A DNA stretch of 10,926 bases, from assembly GCA_937872165.1 (NCBI GenBank), contig CALMOR010000243.1:17750-28675 (forward strand), read 5' to 3'. Positions 7,185 through 10,926 of the stretch are shown one piece after another; position 1 is the stretch's first letter, and each line of letters starts with the position of its first letter. This DNA comes from an uncultured Burkholderiales bacterium (GTDB lineage: Bacteria; Pseudomonadota; Gammaproteobacteria; Burkholderiales; Burkholderiaceae_D). The position numbers were made by a program, and so were the translations under genes. The notes beneath the pieces are model-generated. The model worked only from the letters and a program-made list of their open reading frames with translations, was not told the origin of the DNA and ran no database searches.

Positions 7185-8855
7185 TCAATCGACGCTACGG
7201 CCCTTGAGGGCGAAAAGACCTTGCGGGCGCTTCTGGATGAACAGCACGATGACGACGAGGATCATGATCTTCGCGAGGACCGCGCCCGCGACCGGCTCGA
7301 GGAACTTGTTGGCCTCGCCGAGCCCGAGCGCCGCGATGATCGTGCCGGCGAGCTGGCCGACGCCGCCGAGCACGACGACCATGAACGAGTCGACGATGTA
7401 GCCCTGGCCGAGGTCGGGACCGACGTTGCCGAGCTGCGAGAGCGCGACGCCGCCGAGGCCCGCGATGCCGCTGCCGAGCCCGAAGGTCAGCATGTCCACG
7501 CGGCCGGTGGGGACGCCGACGCAGTCGGCCATGCGCCGGTTCTGCGTGACGGCGCGCACGAAGAGGCCGAGCCGCGTACGGTTGAGGAGCGCCCACACCA
7601 GCAGCACGACGAGCAGCGCGAAGATCACGATGACGATGCGGTTCCACGCGAGCACCACGCCGCCGAAGACCGTGATGCCGCCCGACATCCACAGCGGGTT
7701 CGAGACCTCGACGTTCTGCGCGCCGAAGATCGATCGCACCGCCTGCTGGAGGATCAGGCTGATGCCCCAGGTGGCCAGCAGCGTCTCGAGGGGTCGGCCG
7801 TAGAGCCAGCGGATGACGCCGCGTTCGAGCGCCATGCCGATCGACGCCGACACGACGAAGGCGACCGGCAGCGCCGCGACGACGTACCACTCGAGCGCGG
7901 CGGGCAGATAGCTGCGGAAGACGCCCTGCACGAGATAGGTCGAATAGGCGCCGATCATCAGCAGCTCGCCGTGGGCCATGTTGATGATCCCCATCAGGCC
8001 GAACGTGATCGCGAGGCCGAGCGCCGCGAGCAGCAGCACGCTCGCGAGGCTGATTCCGTAGAACGCGTTGCCGAGGTACTCGGCACGCGCGACCCGTCCG
8101 TTGACTGCCTTCAGCGACAGCGCGGCCGCGCTCCGCACGCCCGCGTCGGGTTCGGCGTAGCGACCCTGCGCGTCGGGCTCCGCGAGCGCGGCGAGGAGCG
8201 GCCGCACGGAGGCGTTGGGACTCTGCGCCAGACGTTCGGCCGCGGTCCGGCGCACGGCCGGGTCCGGGCTCTTCAACTCGAGCACGGACGCGGTGAGCGC
8301 GAGCGACCCGCGCGTCGCATCGTCCTTCTCGGTCTCGAGCGCGCGGCGGACGAGCGGCAGCTGCTCGACGTCGGCGGCCTGTTCGAGCGCCTTCGCGCCG
8401 GCGCGTCGCCCCGACACGTCGGGCGACAGCAGTTGCAGTCCCGAGTCCGCGGCGTCGAGCGCGCCGCGCAGGCGGTTGTTGATGGTGAGGTTGTCGGCGC
8501 CGTCGGGCAGTGCGAGCTTCTCGCCGGTGACCGGGTCGACGGCCCGGCCGTCCGCATCGGCGACCAGCACGCGTCCTTCGGCCGTCACGTAGACCGTCTC
8601 GTCGCGCAACGCCTTCAGCATCGCGATGGAGTCGGCGGTCGCGAGCGTGCCGAGCTTCGCGATCGCCGAGACCTTCTCGTCGGAGTCGTCGCTGGCCAGC
8701 AGCTCGACGAGCGCGGGGTCGAGCGCGGCGTGGGCCGCGCCGAACACCGTCGTCGCCGCCAGCGCGACGACGGCTCGTGCGAAGAGGCGCGCCCATCCTC
8801 CTGCCGGCCGTCGGGTCACGGAGGAGGTGTCCCGACCCGGGATAACGGCGTCCAC
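7185..8855 (-). CDS. urtB: Urea ABC transporter permease UrtB with long periplasmic N-terminal region
   Basis: This is the LivH-like channel subunit of the urea importer. The 556 residues begin with a cleavable-looking signal peptide (R15-A43, ending GAAHA). A soluble region of about 210 residues (44-255) follows, with alpha-helical, Ala/Leu-rich, HEAT-like stretches such as 57-83, 148-175 and 197-225. The permease proper (about 264-545) has LivH hallmarks: TFGLMGIINMAHGELLMIGA (284-303), NRRMADCVGVPTGRVDMLTF (439-458, the coupling helix) and a conserved QLGNVGPDLGQGYIVDSF (474-491). The N-terminal region is common in proteobacterial UrtB and absent from ordinary LivH; its role is not established. 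The start is uncertain: GTG at 8855 leaves 22 bp after urtA without a clear ribosome site. A second GTG at 8819 (residue 13) would give a signal peptide beginning MTRRPAGG and is a real alternative. The stop lies 1 bp before the urtC ATG. Confidence 0.95.
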   Translation of the reverse strand: MDAVIPGRDTSSVTRRPAGGWARLFARAVVALAATTVFGAAHAALDPALVELLASDDSDEKVSAIAKLGTLATADSIAMLKALRDETVYVTAEGRVLVADADGRAVDPVTGEKLALPDGADNLTINNRLRGALDAADSGLQLLSPDVSGRRAGAKALEQAADVEQLPLVRRALETEKDDATRGSLALTASVLELKSPDPAVRRTAAERLAQSPNASVRPLLAALAEPDAQGRYAEPDAGVRSAAALSLKAVNGRVARAEYLGNAFYGISLASVLLLAALGLAITFGLMGIINMAHGELLMIGAYSTYLVQGVFRSYLPAALEWYVVAALPVAFVVSASIGMALERGVIRWLYGRPLETLLATWGISLILQQAVRSIFGAQNVEVSNPLWMSGGITVFGGVVLAWNRIVIVIFALLVVLLVWALLNRTRLGLFVRAVTQNRRMADCVGVPTGRVDMLTFGLGSGIAGLGGVALSQLGNVGPDLGQGYIVDSFMVVVLGGVGQLAGTIIAALGLGEANKFLEPVAGAVLAKIMILVVIVLFIQKRPQGLFALKGRSVD

Positions 8856-8877
8856 GACCGCGATCGTCAGGAGCCCG

Positions 8878-10155
8878 TCACCGGGAGGCCGACAGTTCCG
8901 GCTCGTCCTTCTTCTTGTCGTTGCCCGCGACGAAGGGACTCCACGGCTGCGCCTTGATCGGCTCCTTGGTCTTCCACACGACCTTGAACTGGCCGTCGGG
9001 CTGGATCTCGCCGATGAAGACCGGCTTGTGGAGGTGATGGTTCTTCGCGTCCATCGAGATCGTGAAGCCGTCCGGCGCCTTGAAGGTCTGGCCGGCCATC
9101 GCCGCGATCACCTTGTCGGTGTCGGTGGACTTGGCCTTCTCGACCGCCTGCTTCCACATGTTGATGCCGACGTAGGTCGCTTCCATCGGGTCGTTGGTCA
9201 CGACCGTGGCGGCGTTGGGCAGCTTCTTGTCGATCGCGTAGGCCTTGTACTTCTTGATGAACTCGGCGTTGACCGGGTTCTTGATCGACTCGAAGTAGTT
9301 CCATGCCGCGAGCTGGCCGACCAGCGGCTTCGCATCGACGCCGCGCAGCTCCTCCTCGCCGACCGAGAACGCGACGACCGGGACGTCGGTCGCCTTGATG
9401 CCCGAGTTGCCGAGCTCCTTGTAGAACGGCACGTTGGAGTCGCCGTTGATGGTCGACACCACCGCGGTCTTCTTGCCGGCCGACGAGAAGGTCTTGATCT
9501 TCGCGATGATGGTCTGGTAGTCGCTGTGACCGAACGGCGTGTACTCCTCCATGATGTCGTCGTCGGCGACGCCCTTCGACTTCAGGAACGCCCGCAGGAT
9601 CTTGTTGGTCGTGCGCGGATACACGTAGTCGGTGCCGAGCAGCACCCAGCGCTTGGCGTTGCCGCCTTCCTTGCTCATCAGGTACTCGACGGCCGGGATC
9701 GCCTGCTGGTTCGGCGCCGCGCCGGTGTAGAACACGTTCTTCTCGAGCTCCTCGCCTTCGTACTGGACCGGATAGAACAGCAGCCCGTTGAGTTCCTTGA
9801 AGACCGGGTTGACCGACTTCCGCGACACCGAGGTCCAGCAGCCGAAGACGACCGCGACCTTGTCCTGCGAGATCAGCCCGCGCGCCTTCTCGGCGAATTT
9901 CGGCCAGTCGGAAGCCGGGTCGACGACGACCGCCTCGAGCTGCTTGCCCATCACGCCGCCCTTGGCGTTGATCTCGTCGATCGTCATCAGGGCCACGTCC
10001 TTCAGCGACGTCTCCGAGATCGCCATCGTGCCGGACAGCGAATGCAGGACGCCGACCTTGATGGTGTCGGCCGCGACGGCGGTCGTCGCGATGGCGAAGC
10101 CCGCGGCAGCGAGCGACGCCGCGAGCGTCGTGCGAATGAAGCTTCTTCTGCGCAT
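8878..10155 (-). CDS. urtA: Urea ABC transporter substrate-binding protein UrtA
   Basis: This is the periplasmic urea-binding protein that delivers substrate to UrtB/UrtC. The 425 residues belong to the type I periplasmic binding proteins (LivK/AmiC relatives). The leader has RRRSFIR (2-8), a hydrophobic core (about 11-24) and an AVA cleavage motif (26-28), which fits a twin-arginine (Tat) signal as well as a Sec signal. The mature part starts near ADTIKVGVLHSLSGTMA and contains the UrtA-typical segments VFGCWTSVSRKSV, LFYPVQYEGEE, YTGAAPNQQAIPAVEYL and GTDYVYPRTTNKI. These separate it from amino-acid-binding paralogues. The frame continues upstream to 10443, but the ATG at 10155 is chosen because it has both the signal peptide and an AAGGGG ribosome site 7 nt upstream. 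It follows atzF by 98 bp and precedes urtB by 22 bp. The C-terminus ends in a charged KKKDEPELSASR tail. Confidence 0.97.
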   Translation of the reverse strand: MRRRSFIRTTLAASLAAAGFAIATTAVAADTIKVGVLHSLSGTMAISETSLKDVALMTIDEINAKGGVMGKQLEAVVVDPASDWPKFAEKARGLISQDKVAVVFGCWTSVSRKSVNPVFKELNGLLFYPVQYEGEELEKNVFYTGAAPNQQAIPAVEYLMSKEGGNAKRWVLLGTDYVYPRTTNKILRAFLKSKGVADDDIMEEYTPFGHSDYQTIIAKIKTFSSAGKKTAVVSTINGDSNVPFYKELGNSGIKATDVPVVAFSVGEEELRGVDAKPLVGQLAAWNYFESIKNPVNAEFIKKYKAYAIDKKLPNAATVVTNDPMEATYVGINMWKQAVEKAKSTDTDKVIAAMAGQTFKAPDGFTISMDAKNHHLHKPVFIGEIQPDGQFKVVWKTKEPIKAQPWSPFVAGNDKKKDEPELSASR

Positions 10156-10161
10156 GTCGAT

Positions 10162-10168
10162 TCCCCTT
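10162..10168 (-). promoter_or_regulatory. Ribosome binding site of urtA
   Basis: The minus strand reads AAGGGGA, with AAGGGG ending 7 nt before the ATG at 10155. It is the strongest Shine-Dalgarno match in the window, which fits the high amounts of binding protein that ABC importers need, and it decides the urtA start against the longer upstream reading frame. Confidence 0.75.
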
Positions 10169-10171
10169 TGC

Positions 10172-10216
10172 GATGCGCCCGCCGGTTCGGAAGGAAGCAT
10201 CCCTGCGGCGGGCATC
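10172..10216 (-). promoter_or_regulatory. Inverted repeat directly upstream of the urtA ribosome site
   Basis: The arms GCCCGCCG (10177-10184) and CGGCGGGC (10206-10213) are perfectly complementary over 8 bp. Three further outer pairs (10172-10174 with 10214-10216) join after a 2-nt bulge, and the loop is 21 nt. In the mRNA the hairpin would end only a few bases before the AAGGGG of urtA, so it could shield the message 5' of urtA or modulate translation. It has no U-run and is not a good intrinsic terminator. GC-rich DNA forms such pairs easily, so function is unproven. Confidence 0.35.
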
Positions 10217-10224
10217 CGGCAGGG
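10201..10224 (-). promoter_or_regulatory. Second, competing inverted repeat in the atzF-urtA spacer
   Basis: The arms CCCTGC (10201-10206) and GCAGGG (10219-10224) form a 6-bp stem with a 12-nt loop. Position 10206 and the loop overlap the arm 10206-10213 of the neighbouring inverted repeat, so the two structures exclude each other. Downstream in the minus direction is a pyrimidine-rich run (CTTCCTTCC) that is not a true U-tract. It could be a weak attenuator or a processing site separating atzF from urtA, or chance. Confidence 0.25.
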
Positions 10225-10253
10225 GGCTTCGAGATACGTGAGGGAGGGTCGCG

Positions 10254-10926
10254 TCATCGGCGCGCGGCGAGGAAGGCGCGCCAGCCGCCGTGGTCGCTGA
10301 TGTCTTCCGCACCGGCGATCGCGGCCGCTTCGCAGAGGAAGCCCTGGGCCGTCGAGCCGTCGGCCAGCACGATCGAGCCGATGCCGAGCGGCGCGGGGAC
10401 GGCCGCGACGAACGAACCGTAGTGTTCGAGCGGCATCGACCACACCTCGGCCTCGATCGCGACACCGTCGCTCGCGACGCGCACGAGGCCGGGCTTCGGC
10501 GGCGTGGTGCCCGGCAACGCGTGGAGGCGATAGCGCGGTGCGGTCGCGACCTTCGCCACGAAGCGCGCGCCGCGTTCGACCAGCTGGGCGTTGAGCGGCA
10601 GGCCCGACAGATGGGCGCCGACCACGACGACGTCGACCGTGGTTCCGCTCGACGTCGGCAGCGCGAGCGTGCGGGGCGGCGGCAGCGGGCGACCGGTCGC
10701 ACCGGCCGCGAGACCGGTCGCATGGTGATAGCGCTGCGCGAGGTCGGCGAGGCGCAGGTCGCTGCCGGCCGGACCGATCAGCGTGATGCCGAACGGGAGG
10801 CCGTTCGACAGCATCGACGACGGCACCGCGATGGCGGCCATGTCGAGCAGGTTGACGAAGTTGGTGTAGGTGCCGAGGTTGCGGTTGAGCCCGACCGGAT
10901 CGGCCTGCAGCTCGGTGATCGTGTAG
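10254..10926 (-). CDS. atzF: Allophanate hydrolase, C-terminal part (N-terminus outside window)
   Basis: Allophanate hydrolase converts allophanate, the product of urea carboxylase, to ammonia and CO2 in the cytoplasm. The 223 visible residues are roughly the last third of a ~600-residue protein; one base of a further codon remains at the right edge. Visible residues 1-75 are the end of the amidase-signature domain (GLNRNLGTYTNFVNLLDMAA at 12-31, SSMLSNGLPFGITLIGP at 36-52). After a Pro-rich linker (about 78-93), residues 96-222 form the C-terminal domain typical of this enzyme (VVVVGAHLSGLPLNAQL at 99-115, SMPLEHYGSF at 163-172, GGWRAFLAARR at the end). That domain is reported to promote the final decarboxylation step and distinguishes allophanate hydrolase from ordinary amidases. 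The Ser-cisSer-Lys catalytic residues lie outside the window. It is the first visible gene of the operon, 98 bp before urtA. Confidence 0.95.
   Translation of the reverse strand, partial: YTITELQADPVGLNRNLGTYTNFVNLLDMAAIAVPSSMLSNGLPFGITLIGPAGSDLRLADLAQRYHHATGLAAGATGRPLPPPRTLALPTSSGTTVDVVVVGAHLSGLPLNAQLVERGARFVAKVATAPRYRLHALPGTTPPKPGLVRVASDGVAIEAEVWSMPLEHYGSFVAAVPAPLGIGSIVLADGSTAQGFLCEAAAIAGAEDISDHGGWRAFLAARR

Noticed and set aside
10156..10253. Possible guanidine riboswitch (ykkC type) or intrinsic terminator before urtA
   Set aside because: The spacer is only 98 bp, I do not recognise the conserved ykkC motifs, and neither hairpin is followed by a U-run.
7131..10422. Long plus-strand open frames (7131-8957 and 8626-10422, about 600 residues each)
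   Set aside because: They are opposite urtB and urtA; composition is dominated by Arg, Asp, His and Val with no recognisable fold or export signal.
10156..10443. Extension of urtA by 96 residues upstream
   Set aside because: The added residues overlap the allophanate hydrolase end and are Arg-rich; the ATG at 10155 has a strong ribosome site and a proper signal peptide.

Overview
The window is a single, tightly packed operon read entirely on the minus strand, so the biological order runs from high to low coordinates. DNA is very GC-rich with strong G/C bias at third positions. Together with the protein sequences (a UrtA with a twin-arginine-like leader, a UrtB with a long periplasmic N-terminal region, and a GntR/FCD regulator), this suggests a proteobacterium, most likely a betaproteobacterium of the Burkholderiales/Rhodocyclales type. 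The taxon is an inference and was not tested.

Layout in transcription order: (1) 10926-10254, C-terminal 223 residues of allophanate hydrolase (atzF), entering from outside the window; (2) a 98-bp spacer with two alternative inverted repeats and a good ribosome binding site; (3) 10155-8878 urtA, (4) 8855-7185 urtB, (5) 7183-5957 urtC, (6) 5960-5091 urtD, (7) 4978-4280 urtE, which form a complete five-gene urea-type ABC importer; (8) 4251-589 a full-length biotin-dependent urea carboxylase of 1220 residues; (9) 592-1 the first 197 residues of a GntR-family FCD regulator, leaving through the left edge. Junctions are tight: 22 bp for A/B, 1 bp for B/C, a 4-bp overlap for C/D, 112 bp for D/E, 28 bp for urtE/carboxylase, and a 4-bp ATGA overlap for carboxylase/regulator. 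The operon promoter must lie upstream of the right edge.

Working together: UrtA captures urea in the periplasm, UrtB/UrtC form the membrane channel, and UrtD/UrtE supply ATP hydrolysis. The imported urea is carboxylated with ATP and bicarbonate to allophanate, which allophanate hydrolase breaks down to ammonia and CO2. This is a nickel-independent urea amidolyase route physically joined to the importer that is more often found next to urease genes. No urease genes and no DUF1989 carboxyguanidine deiminase genes (cgdAB) are present in the window, which favours urea over guanidine as the real substrate without proving it. There is no gene-free stretch longer than 112 bp. I see no mobile elements, CRISPR arrays, tRNA or rRNA genes. 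Nothing here is clearly a new system. The points worth checking are the gene arrangement, carboxylase substrate specificity, regulator coupling, and possible RNA structure ahead of urtA.
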